The notes beneath the pieces are model-generated. The model saw nothing but the letters and a program-made list of their open reading frames with translations, ran no database searches and was not told the DNA's origin. A program made the translations under genes and the position numbers. From positions 1-48,021 of the forward strand of contig JAFGES010000035.1 of the NCBI GenBank assembly GCA_016931455.1: DNA of 48,021 nt, read 5' to 3'. The DNA is from Desulfobacterales bacterium (GTDB lineage Bacteria; Desulfobacterota; Desulfobacteria; Desulfobacterales; JAHDSC01). Shown in pieces: positions 33,345-41,860 of the stretch (positions within the stretch are counted from its first letter, which is position 1; the number at the start of each line of letters is the position of its first letter).

Positions 33345-33521
33345 ATGGAAGCTTGGAAAAAAAAGAAACTGGAAAAAAAACTTCGCAATATGATTAAACT
33401 CAGCGAACAAATTATAGATGAGTCCGAACATCCCCCCGTCCAATCAAACGGAATCATTGTGATTCGTCGCAGAAGAGGTGAAAAAGACAAACGTATCCCT
33501 CTTTCGAAAGAAGCTTCTTAA
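33345..33521 (+). CDS. Small lysine-rich protein, function unknown
   Basis: This 58-residue protein starts at the ATG at 33345, which has an AAAGGAG site 5 bp upstream; an earlier in-frame start lacks one. The N-terminal half is a very basic amphipathic helix (EAWKKKKLEKKLRNMIKLSEQIIDE). The rest is a short strand (NGIIVIRRRRG) and a basic tail. No cysteines, signal peptide or membrane segment are seen. It could bind nucleic acid or be a small regulatory peptide, but I do not recognise it. The good start site argues that it is real. It stands alone behind the weak sigma-54-like element. Confidence 0.6.
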   Translation: MEAWKKKKLEKKLRNMIKLSEQIIDESEHPPVQSNGIIVIRRRRGEKDKRIPLSKEAS

Positions 33522-33782
33522 GGCTTTTTTAAAAAATTACGCTTTTCCTGTTAGCTTTCCCTGACGAAATTCAACTGCTCCGGATGCCTTTGATGAGCTA
33601 TTAAGAAATACTCCGGAATCGATTTTTACAAATTTTTTTCAATTTCTTAAGATAAAGTTTTTATTTTGCTGTTTACAGCGTTCAACGACTGTATTAAAAA
33701 TAAATCCATATGTGTGTCCATTGAGTCGGATTTGTCGCTATAGGGAGCTTAAGTAAAAAGATTTTTTAAAGGAGACCGGGGC

Positions 33783-34130
33783 ATGACAATTAAAAATTTT
33801 TTACAAGAAACTAAAAAATTCGAAATTGAAGCTTACAAAAGTCCAAAGGATTACAGATCATTAAGTCAAACCCATGTACCTTTTTCCGGTTCGCCTCAAA
33901 AGCATCCCTACGATCTGAAAAAAATCATCTTAGTCACCGATCCTTATTGTCCAAACACCTTTTATTATGAATTCAAAACCGATGATATTTCTTATATCGA
34001 AGAACTCCCAAATATTGTAAATCCGGATGGAAAAACGATCACGATGGCGCGAATTTGGATCAAAAAGAGGAGTATCGGGGTTCGCTGCTCACCTTTTCAG
34101 GTTGAAGACATCGGTCCGACGGTACGCTAG
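33783..34130 (+). CDS. Conserved-looking hypothetical protein
   Basis: This 115-residue soluble protein is preceded by a strong AAAGGAG site. It appears to be an alpha/beta or all-beta small domain: an N-terminal helix (IKNFLQETKKFEIEAY), a proline-rich HVPFSGSPQKHPYDLKKI segment, strands KIILVTDPYCPNTFYYEFKTDDI, and a C-terminal strand pair TMARIWIKKRSIGVRCSPFQV. I recall similar proteins in sulfate reducers, sometimes loosely labelled as pyrophosphatase-related, but I cannot support that activity from motifs. It is 15 bp before the permease gene and probably in its operon. Confidence 0.7.
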   Translation: MTIKNFLQETKKFEIEAYKSPKDYRSLSQTHVPFSGSPQKHPYDLKKIILVTDPYCPNTFYYEFKTDDISYIEELPNIVNPDGKTITMARIWIKKRSIGVRCSPFQVEDIGPTVR

Positions 34131-34145
34131 GAAAAATAGTATATT

Positions 34146-35216
34146 ATGCTTAAAATTCTCCGTAATTGGTTAAATCATCATTTTTCCGATCCTCAAGTCG
34201 TCATCCTGGGCTTTCTTCTCTTTCTCGGATTTTTAGCTGTATTCATGCTGGGGGATTTGCTTACGCCGGTGATTGCAAGTCTTGTTATCGCCTACCTGCT
34301 CGAAGGAATGGTTGCAGGACTGCAGCGTTTGAAGATTCCTCACATTGTTTCGGTGCTGATTGTTTTTCTTTTATTTATGGCTAGTGTCCTGATTATCTTA
34401 ATCGTACTACTTCCTTTGTTATCCAAGCAAATCGGGCAATTATTGCAGCAATTGCCGTCAATGATCGGCGTGGGGCAAAAGGAACTCATGCGCCTTCCCG
34501 AGCGCTATCCGGATTTTATTTCAGAATCTCAAATCAAACAACTACTCAATTTTATCAGCTCCGAACTTACAAACCTGGCCCAGCACATTCTTTCAATTTC
34601 ACTTGCCTCTGTTCGAGGTGCAATTTCGATTCTAGTATATCTTATTCTTGTACCGCTTCTCGTATTTTTTTTCTTAAAAGATAAGAAATTGATTTTAGAA
34701 TGGATAACAACTTTTTTACCTGAAGATCGTGGAATGGCGACTGAAGTTTGGCAAGAGGTAAACCGACAGACTGCTAATTATGTTCGCGGCAAAATTTGGG
34801 AAATCATTATCGTATGGGGAGCCAGCTATATTACTTTTAAGCTGCTCAATCTGCAGTTTGCCATGCTGCTGGCATTATTTGTGGGGTTATCCGTTCTCGT
34901 GCCTTATATAGGCGCTACGGTCATGTTTTTGCCGGTCGCTCTGATTGCTTATTTTCAATGGGGTTGGGGTTCAAATTTTGCCACCGCGTTGATCGCTTAC
35001 ACCATCATCCAGGCTTTAGATGGTAATTTACTGGTTCCCTTGCTGCTATCCGGTGTCGTTAATCTTCATCCCATTGCAATAATTGTAGCCGTGTTGATAT
35101 TTGGGGGCCTGTGGGGTCTCTGGGGGCTGTTTTTTGCAATTCCGCTGGCAACTCTAATCCATGCTGTTATTAAAGTGTGGCTCAATAAAACAAGACAAAA
35201 AGAAAAACCGGAATAA
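34146..35216 (+). CDS. AI-2E family transporter (TqsA/PerM-like permease)
   Basis: This 356-residue polytopic membrane protein has about eight predicted helices. An N-terminal hairpin pair (VVILGFLLFLGFLAVFMLG, LTPVIASLVIAYLLEGM) and a third helix (VSVLIVFLLFMASVLIILIV) precede a central amphipathic region with LLQQLPSMIGVGQKELMRLP. A re-entrant cluster follows, ending in the family motif LDGNLLVPLLLSGVVNLHPIAIIVAVLIFGGLWGLWG. The family exports autoinducer-2 in some bacteria, but other members move Na+, H+ or small solutes, so the substrate is unknown. The weak start site suggests coupling with the preceding small gene. hisF follows 27 bp downstream. Confidence 0.9.
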   Translation: MLKILRNWLNHHFSDPQVVILGFLLFLGFLAVFMLGDLLTPVIASLVIAYLLEGMVAGLQRLKIPHIVSVLIVFLLFMASVLIILIVLLPLLSKQIGQLLQQLPSMIGVGQKELMRLPERYPDFISESQIKQLLNFISSELTNLAQHILSISLASVRGAISILVYLILVPLLVFFFLKDKKLILEWITTFLPEDRGMATEVWQEVNRQTANYVRGKIWEIIIVWGASYITFKLLNLQFAMLLALFVGLSVLVPYIGATVMFLPVALIAYFQWGWGSNFATALIAYTIIQALDGNLLVPLLLSGVVNLHPIAIIVAVLIFGGLWGLWGLFFAIPLATLIHAVIKVWLNKTRQKEKPE

Positions 35217-35243
35217 AATTAATTTATCAAAAGGAGAAATATT

Positions 35244-36008
35244 GTGAGCTCGATAAAAATTATGCCATGTCTCGACATGAAAGACGGCCGAGTGGTTAAA
35301 GGTATCCATTTTGTTGATTTGAAAGATGCAGGCGATCCGGTCGAAAATGCAATATTCTACCAAAAAGAAGGGGCGGACGAGCTGGCTATGCTGGATATCG
35401 CTGCGACATTAGAAAACCGAAGGACTAGACTGGAATGGGTTCAAAAAGTCTCATCTGTAATAGATATTCCCTTGACGATGGGGGGCGGCATTTCCACATT
35501 GGAGGATATTGAGTTGGTATTGAAGGCCGGCGCAGATAAAATTTCCATGAACAGTGCTGCCGTCAAGGATCCTGAAATTATAAGGCAGGCCGCCGATTCG
35601 TTCGGCTCGGAAAAGATCGCTATCGCCATTGATGCCAGAAGAAATTCAGATATGCCTTCCGGTTTCGAACTTGTCGTCTCAGGTGGTACCCAACCGGTTG
35701 AAAAAGATGCGGTGGCCTGGGCCCGACAATGTCAGGAGTTAGGTGCTAGCGTAATTTTGCCGACGAGCATGGATGGCGATGGAACCCGGGAGGGTTACGA
35801 TCTTCAATTTACCAAGGCGATCTCAGAGGCTGTCGATCTACCGGTGATTGCCTCGGGTGGAGCCGGAAAATTAGAACATTTCTATGAAGCCGTTGTCCAA
35901 GGCGGTGCACAAATTTTATTAGCGGCTTCAGTTTTTCACTACCGATTACTGAGTATCAGGGAAGTCAAAGAATATTTACGCCAAAAGGGATTGGAAGTGA
36001 TTTTATAA
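35244..36008 (+). CDS. hisF: Imidazole glycerol phosphate synthase, cyclase subunit
   Basis: This 254-residue TIM-barrel protein has the HisF catalytic pair at the expected positions: Asp11 (PCLDMKDG) and Asp130 (AIAIDARR). It also has Lys19, phosphate-binding GGGI (80-83) and ASGGAG, and the loop ILPTSMDGDGT. Residues Lys5, Glu46, Lys99 and Glu165 correspond well to the ammonia gate at the HisH interface (R5/E46/K99/E167 in Thermotoga), so a HisH partner is expected. The segment SGGTQPVEKD differs from the usual GGRKxTG loop. It starts with GTG after AAAGGAG. No other histidine gene is in the window; its neighbours are a permease and nnr. It is either an isolated his gene or a second HisF-like copy. 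Confidence 0.88.
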   Translation: MSSIKIMPCLDMKDGRVVKGIHFVDLKDAGDPVENAIFYQKEGADELAMLDIAATLENRRTRLEWVQKVSSVIDIPLTMGGGISTLEDIELVLKAGADKISMNSAAVKDPEIIRQAADSFGSEKIAIAIDARRNSDMPSGFELVVSGGTQPVEKDAVAWARQCQELGASVILPTSMDGDGTREGYDLQFTKAISEAVDLPVIASGGAGKLEHFYEAVVQGGAQILLAASVFHYRLLSIREVKEYLRQKGLEVIL

Positions 36009-36030
36009 TAGATTTTAAGAGGTGCGCGAG

Positions 36031-37605
36031 ATGAAGGTCAGTAAGGTCTCTGAAATGAGAGAACTGGATAGGACTGCGGTAGAAAAATTCGGGATTATCG
36101 AAGAGCTTTTAATGGAAAACGCAGGAGATGCCGCATATTTTGTTTTGTTAAAAGAGATAGGTATCAAAGAAAATAAATTTATCGTCTTTTGCGGCATCGG
36201 TAACAATGGTGGTGACGGATTTGTAGTCGCGCGAAAGATCCATTCGAACGGAGGTCATGTTAAAATTTTTATTTTAGGCGATCAAAATAAATTCAAGGGG
36301 GTTGCGAAAATGAACCTTGATATTGTATCTCGCCTACCGATAGAAATTCAAATAGTTGAATCGATCGAAATGGTGGAAACGGATCTTGATCACTGTGATG
36401 TTGTTGTGGATGCGATTTTCGGCACGGGTCTGGTTCGCGATGTTCAAGGAATCTATGCCGATGTAATTGACGGAATCAATCGAAGCGGAAAAAAAATTAT
36501 CAGTCTGGATATTCCTTCAGGTATCAATGGAGATACGGGGGAAATCATGAATACCGCGATCAAGGCTGATTTTACCGTCACTTTCGGCCTACCCAAGATA
36601 GGCAACATACTTTTCCCAGGTTATGAGCGTTGTGGAAAATTATACGTTACTCACATCTCCTTTCCACGATCCATGTATTGCTCAAGTAACCTCAAGATCG
36701 AAATCAATCATCCGGTTCAACTACCGGCAAGAAATCCGTATGCCCATAAAGGAGATTTCGGTGAAGTCCTTTTTATAGCAGGTGCGGCAGGTTACTATGG
36801 CGCACCGTATTTTGCGGCCTTATCTTTTTTGAAATCAGGAGGTGGATATTCGCGTCTTGCAGCTCCCGGATCCATTACCCCCTTTATCGCCAATAAAGGC
36901 AGCGAAATTGTATTTATTCCCCAAAAAGAAACATTTCCAGGAAGCATTGCCCTTGAAAATAAAAATGCATTACTGGAACTATCTGAAAAAATGGATATGG
37001 TCGTCATTGGACCGGGTTTATCCCTAGATGAAGAAACACAGCAACTGGTTCGAGAATTGACGAAAGAAATTCAAAAACCCCTGCTTATCGATGGTGACGG
37101 CATTACAGCAGTCTGTAAAGATTTAGAAATCATTAAACAAAGAAAAGCAGCCACAATTCTCACACCCCATATGGGCGAAATGGGTAGAATCACAAAACAA
37201 AAAACCGGTAAAATTGAAGTGAATAAAGTTGAAACGTTGCAACAGACAGCAAGGGAATTAAATGCAATAATCGTTTTAAAAGGTGCACATTCACTTATTG
37301 GATATCCTGATAAAAGCGTTTTCATCAACTTGAGTGGAAATTCCGGTATGGCAACAGCAGGGTCCGGCGATGTTCTCACAGGAACGATTGCCGGTATGTT
37401 CGGATTGGGGCTGTCTTTACAGGATGCCGTTCGAAAAGGTGTTTTTATTCATGGATTTTCAGGAGACCTGGCTGTTGAGGACAAAGGCGAGGATGGTATT
37501 ACGGCCCAGGATATATTAGATTATTTACCCCTTGCAGTGAATTTGGATCGTAAAAATTTTCATGAAATCATTAAAAATCGTTACCCGGGCGCGATTCTCG
37601 TCTAA
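36031..37605 (+). CDS. nnr: Bifunctional NAD(P)H-hydrate epimerase/dehydratase
   Basis: This 524-residue metabolite-repair enzyme starts at the ATG at 36031 (AAGAGG site 7 bp upstream) rather than an in-frame GTG 9 bp earlier. The N-terminal epimerase domain (residues 1-210) has FCGIGNNGGDGFVVARKI and DAIFGTGLVRDVQG. The C-terminal ADP-dependent dehydratase domain has LTPHMGEMGRI, IVLKGAHSLIGYPDK and the nucleotide signature ATAGSGDVLTGTIAGMF. It restores NADH and NADPH damaged by hydration. It follows hisF by 22 bp and ends convergent with the rnf operon, which handles NADH and ferredoxin; a functional link is only suggestive. The intergenic hairpin at 37617 follows it. Confidence 0.96.
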   Translation: MKVSKVSEMRELDRTAVEKFGIIEELLMENAGDAAYFVLLKEIGIKENKFIVFCGIGNNGGDGFVVARKIHSNGGHVKIFILGDQNKFKGVAKMNLDIVSRLPIEIQIVESIEMVETDLDHCDVVVDAIFGTGLVRDVQGIYADVIDGINRSGKKIISLDIPSGINGDTGEIMNTAIKADFTVTFGLPKIGNILFPGYERCGKLYVTHISFPRSMYCSSNLKIEINHPVQLPARNPYAHKGDFGEVLFIAGAAGYYGAPYFAALSFLKSGGGYSRLAAPGSITPFIANKGSEIVFIPQKETFPGSIALENKNALLELSEKMDMVVIGPGLSLDEETQQLVRELTKEIQKPLLIDGDGITAVCKDLEIIKQRKAATILTPHMGEMGRITKQKTGKIEVNKVETLQQTARELNAIIVLKGAHSLIGYPDKSVFINLSGNSGMATAGSGDVLTGTIAGMFGLGLSLQDAVRKGVFIHGFSGDLAVEDKGEDGITAQDILDYLPLAVNLDRKNFHEIIKNRYPGAILV

Positions 37606-37616
37606 CCGCATCAAAA

Positions 37617-37641
37617 AGGGCAGGTACGGAGTCCCTGCCCT
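37617..37641 (-). terminator. Terminator of the rnf operon
   Basis: The arms AGGGCAGG (37617-37624) and CCTGCCCT (37634-37641) form an 8-bp GC-rich stem with a 9-nt loop. On the minus strand the stem runs into TTTTTG, a good rho-independent terminator for rnfB, which stops at 37695. On the plus strand no T-tract follows, so its effect on nnr is uncertain. Confidence 0.75.
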
Positions 37642-37694
37642 AAATAACAGACCTTTCAGTTACCCACTTTCCGCAACCCCCACAACCCCAATGA

Positions 37695-38606
37695 TCATCC
37701 CCGCCATTTCGTGTCATCTACAGTGGTCTTAAAATCGGGTTCAACGACTTCAGGAAGTTCTTCATCAGCAACAGCCGCTAAATCTTTTGCAGATGGTTTG
37801 CCGACAAATACAATCCCATTGCGAGGGCATTTTTCAACAGCATTCATCAATTCCACAGAACACTCGAGAGGGTAAGCATCATAGTCAACCTTAGACAAGT
37901 TTTCGTCCATTTTAAAAAGATCCGAAATACGAGCACACGCCTTGCATCCAATACAACCCACTTTACATACGGACATAACATCTTTACCGGCATCCTGATT
38001 GGAGCAAGTAACGGCAAGAATTTTTTCGGCCTTAAAAGGAACGATAGTAATAATATTTCTAGGACAGACCTTGGCACAGGCGCCGCATCCAATGCATTTT
38101 TCATAATCGACGGTCGCAAGGCCGTCTATAACATGAATGGCATCATAATTACAGGCAACTTGGCAATCGCCGAATCCCAAGCAACCATAGGCACATCCCT
38201 GAATATCCGTGACCAAATTTGCAGCCAAACATCTTTTTTCGCCGTAATATTCGTTGCGTCCCAGCCTATCATCATAATGGGCACCGCAATGAACAATCGG
38301 TCGGTAAGGATAGCTCTCTTTTACCTCAATACCCATAACATCGGCTAAGGCGGCAGCGCAACTCTTACCGCCGACGCTGCATTTATTTACCGGAGCCTCA
38401 CCGGCGACAACCGCTTCAGCGTATTCGCTGCATCCTACATAACCACACCCGCCACAATTAGCTCCGGGAAGGGCATTGTTGATCGCTTCCACCCTTGGAT
38501 CCACTTCGACATGAAATGTTTTATTCGCCCAACCTAATACATATGATAAAATGACCGCCATACCAACCATTGTCCCGGCGGAAAGACTTATAGTCACCCA
38601 ACTCAT
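37695..38606 (-). CDS. rnfB: Rnf complex subunit RnfB (iron-sulfur protein)
   Basis: This 303-residue protein receives electrons from ferredoxin in the Rnf ion-pumping ferredoxin:NAD+ oxidoreductase. It has an N-terminal membrane anchor (TISLSAGTMVGMAVILSYVLG). The Fer4_18-type cluster motif Cys51, Cys54, Cys59, Cys76 (ANCGGCGYVGC to VNKC) follows, then several ferredoxin-type clusters including CIGCGACAKVCP, CKVGCIGCKACA and later CPRN, for at least three more clusters. The length is greater than the proteobacterial RnfB of about 190 residues and is like that of acetogens and sulfate reducers. An AAGGTG site precedes the ATG. It is last in the order rnfCDGEAB, followed by the terminator at 37617. 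Confidence 0.97.
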   Translation of the reverse strand: MSWVTISLSAGTMVGMAVILSYVLGWANKTFHVEVDPRVEAINNALPGANCGGCGYVGCSEYAEAVVAGEAPVNKCSVGGKSCAAALADVMGIEVKESYPYRPIVHCGAHYDDRLGRNEYYGEKRCLAANLVTDIQGCAYGCLGFGDCQVACNYDAIHVIDGLATVDYEKCIGCGACAKVCPRNIITIVPFKAEKILAVTCSNQDAGKDVMSVCKVGCIGCKACARISDLFKMDENLSKVDYDAYPLECSVELMNAVEKCPRNGIVFVGKPSAKDLAAVADEELPEVVEPDFKTTVDDTKWRG

Positions 38607-38669
38607 AGAAACACCTTATTGAAATTTTAGATTTGCGACTTTTCTAATTCTATATTTCTATTTTTACTT

Positions 38670-39473
38670 TTAGCCTTTGGGTATATTTTCATCTATCGGC
38701 TGATTTTCTATAATAAATTTCGACATTCCGACGTTAATATCAGCATTTTTATTCTCGGCAGTTGAAGCGCCGGCTTGACTTGTCAATGCTTTTTGCAAAC
38801 CGGAATCCACTCCTGTAAACCCCATAAAAGCCATCGCCAGAATGCCTGCTACGACCAATGTGATCGCTGCACCCTGAAAAGGTTTAGGAATATCGCAAAG
38901 ATCAAGTTCCTCACGAATACCGGCCATAATCACAATGGCGATCGTAAAGCCGACTCCTCCAAAAACGGCAAGCGTCAGCGACCTTCCCAAATCCCATGCA
39001 TCTGCAGGATTATCCACCCCGATAATATTGCCCATAATTTTTAGACAGGCAAACAAAATAGCACAGTTTGTCGTTATCAGCGGCAAAAAAACACCGAACG
39101 ATTTGTAAAGCGGTGGATAAAATTTACGCACATACATTTCAACAAATTGAACCGAAGAAGCAATGGCAAAAATATAAACAATATAACTCAAGATCGTCAG
39201 ATCAATTTTAGCCGCAACATCGGCCGGCACAAAAAAACCGGCGATCCACTTTGAAAGGGGTGCACCGGGCATCAGCACATAAGTGGTTATCGTCCAACTC
39301 AAAAAGGCGGCAATGGAAATAACAAAGGTCACGGCACAGCCCATTCCAAATGCCATATCCACTCGCCGGGATACGCCGATAAACGGACAGATGCCGACAA
39401 AATAATAGAGTACGAAATTATTAATCAGCGCCGCACCGACGGCAATCAAAATAATGTCTATCAAATAGCTCAT
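38670..39473 (-). CDS. rnfA: Rnf complex subunit RnfA, with C-terminal extension
   Basis: This integral membrane subunit has six helices and the conserved cysteines in [16 protein letters not shown] and [16 protein letters not shown], which carry the intramembrane iron-sulfur centre with RnfE. At 267 residues it is clearly longer than the usual 190-200. There is an insertion around [20 protein letters not shown] after the second helix, and a soluble tail of about 45 residues ([15 protein letters not shown] onwards) follows the last helix. The tail has low complexity and no recognised domain. The start has an AAGGA site. The gene lies 12 bp after rnfE and 63 bp before rnfB. Confidence 0.95.
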   Translation of the reverse strand: MSYLIDIILIAVGAALINNFVLYYFVGICPFIGVSRRVDMAFGMGCAVTFVISIAAFLSWTITTYVLMPGAPLSKWIAGFFVPADVAAKIDLTILSYIVYIFAIASSVQFVEMYVRKFYPPLYKSFGVFLPLITTNCAILFACLKIMGNIIGVDNPADAWDLGRSLTLAVFGGVGFTIAIVIMAGIREELDLCDIPKPFQGAAITLVVAGILAMAFMGFTGVDSGLQKALTSQAGASTAENKNADINVGMSKFIIENQPIDENIPKG

Positions 39474-39485
39474 TGTATTTTATCC

Positions 39486-40109
39486 TTAACGATTACCGGA
39501 TTTCTCAGACCGGTAAGAACCGATCCAATTCACCGTACCCAAAAGAATTCCGAATGTGAGAAAAGCACCGGGAGGAAGAACCATAATCACCCAATCCGGC
39601 CAACTGATCGGCAGTACTCTCCAGCCGAAAAACATTCCCGTTCCCAGAATTTCACGCACTGCCGCAATACTTGAAAGCGCCAGAGCAAAACCGATCGATT
39701 GACCCAGCGCATCGGATGCCGCCGTCAATACGGACTGTTTGGAAGCACACACCTCACATCGGCAAATGATGATACAGTTTACAATAATAAGGGGTATATA
39801 AGGGCCGAGCGTTTTGCTCATCTGGTACATATAAGCTGCCAGAAAGCGGTCGGCAATGGTTACGAATGTGGCAATAGTCAGTGTAAAAATTACAATTCGC
39901 AGATGCGGTTTCAGCAGATTTCGGATGAGACTGGTAATGACATTAGCGCATAATAAAACAAAAGCCACGGCGCATGACATTGTGACGGCAGCCTTCATTC
40001 CATTGGTTACCGCCAGAGTTGGACAAAGGCCCAGCAACTGCCGGTAAACCGGATTTTCCGGCAAGATCCCCTGCACAAACCTTTCCAGTGGTGTTGGTTG
40101 ATCGACCAT
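39486..40109 (-). CDS. rnfE: Rnf complex subunit RnfE
   Basis: This 207-residue membrane subunit is homologous to RnfA and NqrD. It begins with the conserved NPVYRQLLGLCPTLAVTNGMKAAVTM and contains YIPLIIVNCIICRCEV (cysteines of the intramembrane cluster) and AVREILGTGMFFGWRVLP, with six membrane segments. It packs against RnfA to move electrons across the membrane during ion pumping. The length is normal. A site AGGATGAAT precedes the ATG. It starts 2 bp after the rnfG stop codon, indicating tight translational coupling. Confidence 0.96.
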   Translation of the reverse strand: MVDQPTPLERFVQGILPENPVYRQLLGLCPTLAVTNGMKAAVTMSCAVAFVLLCANVITSLIRNLLKPHLRIVIFTLTIATFVTIADRFLAAYMYQMSKTLGPYIPLIIVNCIIICRCEVCASKQSVLTAASDALGQSIGFALALSSIAAVREILGTGMFFGWRVLPISWPDWVIMVLPPGAFLTFGILLGTVNWIGSYRSEKSGNR

Positions 40110-40111
40110 TT

Positions 40112-40810
40112 TTATTCATCCTTTGTTGGTTGATTGTGCGATGCCTTGGCGACCAGAGAACCTTTAAGATCACCAATGGCCGTATTGACAAGGCCGGTGA
40201 CAGCTCGAGAGGAGATGGTTGCACCGGTGATGGCATCAATTTCGTTTAAGGCTTTTGTTCCTTTTTTGACCACTATAAGCTGCCGGCCGGTATCCTTATT
40301 GATAAACTGTTTTCGCCATGCCTCGGTAATTATCTTATTACCCAAACCGGGGGTTTCCTTTTGTTCCAGAATAAATAGGCCGGTAATTGTTTTTGCCTGG
40401 GGATCAAGACCAAGGAGCAACTCTATTTTATCTGCATATCCCTGACCCGCGGTTTTTAAGACCCAGCCAATTAGTTCCTCATTTAATCGGGCTTCATAAA
40501 CGCTATAAGAAATTTTTTTGCCGGGTTTTTCAATACTGATCGTATGGGGTTCAATAAAAAGCGCCTGGCCCTGTTCTTCGATCTTTTGAGCCTTTTCTGC
40601 TCCCAAAACCAGTTCAGGTACTTTTTGACGCGTTTCGTTGATCTTATTTTCTTCAATCGTCGGACCCAGTGTCAGTTGAACTCCCGCCAATGAAGCCCCA
40701 AAGCACAAAGCCAGTGTTAAAACCAACCATGCTTGAAGGATATATCCTCTTTTTTTGCTTTTCAGCATGCCGGTTGCCTCGGGTTCTATGATTTTATTTT
40801 GTTTCACCAT
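40112..40810 (-). CDS. rnfG: Rnf complex subunit RnfG (covalent FMN)
   Basis: This 232-residue subunit has one N-terminal membrane anchor (ILQAWLVLTLALCFGASLAGV) and an extracytoplasmic FMN_bind domain. The flavinylation motif is AITGATISSRAV near residues 194-204, with the Thr of the (S/T)GAT(S/T) motif as the expected phosphodiester attachment site for FMN. Upstream is the typical GLFILEQKETPGLGNKI. A polar stretch of about 25 residues before the anchor is longer than usual. An AGGATTT site precedes the ATG. It lies 10 bp after rnfD. The FMN transferase ApbE needed for flavinylation is not in the window. Confidence 0.96.
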   Translation of the reverse strand: MVKQNKIIEPEATGMLKSKKRGYILQAWLVLTLALCFGASLAGVQLTLGPTIEENKINETRQKVPELVLGAEKAQKIEEQGQALFIEPHTISIEKPGKKISYSVYEARLNEELIGWVLKTAGQGYADKIELLLGLDPQAKTITGLFILEQKETPGLGNKIITEAWRKQFINKDTGRQLIVVKKGTKALNEIDAITGATISSRAVTGLVNTAIGDLKGSLVAKASHNQPTKDE

Positions 40811-40820
40811 TTTTAAAATC

Positions 40821-41798
40821 CTATTGTTCGCCTAATGCTCGTGGAACGGTCCATCGATTAATAAGCGGCGTTAAGGCATTCATCAACAGTACCGCAAACA
40901 TAACCCCTTCGGGATATCCGCTGAAAAGACGCAGCAACATGATAAAAGCACCAATTCCGATCCCAAAGATAAATTTACCCTTGGGCGTCAGAGGGCTGGA
41001 AACCGGATCGGTGGCTATAAAAAAAGCTCCAAACAGCAAAGACCCTCCCAGTAAATGATGCAGCACGGTCCATTGTGATTGAGGATTGACCAAATTTGCG
41101 ATCCCTGCAAATACAACCACCGAAGCAATCACACCGGTTGGAATCTCCCAAGAAGCCGTCCGACGCATGCAAAGATAAAGGCCTCCAATAATACAGGCAA
41201 ATGCGCTGGTTTCACCCAGTGAACCATTGGTCGGCCCCCAAAACAGAGCCGAAAGGGATGTCGTTATGCCTGTCTGTTTAAATGCATCCATAGGCGTTGC
41301 CTGAGTAATCGCATCTACCGCACTTGCCGAATCCTCATAACCTGAAGCTGCCATTGCACTTGCAAATGCGATCATGACAAAGGCCCGGCCGACCATTGCG
41401 GGATTGAAAATATTCATTCCGACACCACCGAAAATCACTTTTCCGATTCCAATCGCGACAAAAGATGCAATGACTCCCACGTACCACGGCGCTGTACCCG
41501 GTAGTGACAATGCCAGGATAATAGCCGTCACCGTAGCCGAATAGTCGTTTAGACTAAAAGCTTTGCTACGCATTTTCATGAATATCATTTCGGCTGCAAA
41601 GCAGCTTGCGATACAAATGAATAACTGTTTGGCCGCATACCAACGAAAAACATAAAGTGCCGTTAACACAACGGGTATCAGCGCAATCACAACATCAATC
41701 ATCATCCGTCGAGTCGTCAACGCCATGCTGGACAAGTGGGGTGAAGGGGCTACATGAATGACGGGAGCCGTTTTGATTTTTTTTATATTTTCTGCCAT
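40821..41798 (-). CDS. rnfD: Rnf complex subunit RnfD
   Basis: This 325-residue polytopic membrane subunit is homologous to NqrB. Signatures include PVIHVAPSPHLSSMALTTRR at the start, GGVGMNIFNPAMVGRAFVMI, the region GPTNGSLGETSAFACIIGGLYL, and FFIATDPVSSPLTPKGKFIFGIGIG near the end, with about nine helices. It carries covalent FMN in characterised complexes. Length and order are normal. An AGGTATTTT site precedes the ATG. It follows rnfC after 62 bp and precedes rnfG by 10 bp. Confidence 0.97.
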   Translation of the reverse strand: MAENIKKIKTAPVIHVAPSPHLSSMALTTRRMMIDVVIALIPVVLTALYVFRWYAAKQLFICIASCFAAEMIFMKMRSKAFSLNDYSATVTAIILALSLPGTAPWYVGVIASFVAIGIGKVIFGGVGMNIFNPAMVGRAFVMIAFASAMAASGYEDSASAVDAITQATPMDAFKQTGITTSLSALFWGPTNGSLGETSAFACIIGGLYLCMRRTASWEIPTGVIASVVVFAGIANLVNPQSQWTVLHHLLGGSLLFGAFFIATDPVSSPLTPKGKFIFGIGIGAFIMLLRLFSGYPEGVMFAVLLMNALTPLINRWTVPRALGEQ

Positions 41799-41860
41799 AA
41801 AATACCTATGTTGACTTTTTTTATTTGCTCACCCGGCAAACTAAAATTATATATCCTGAA

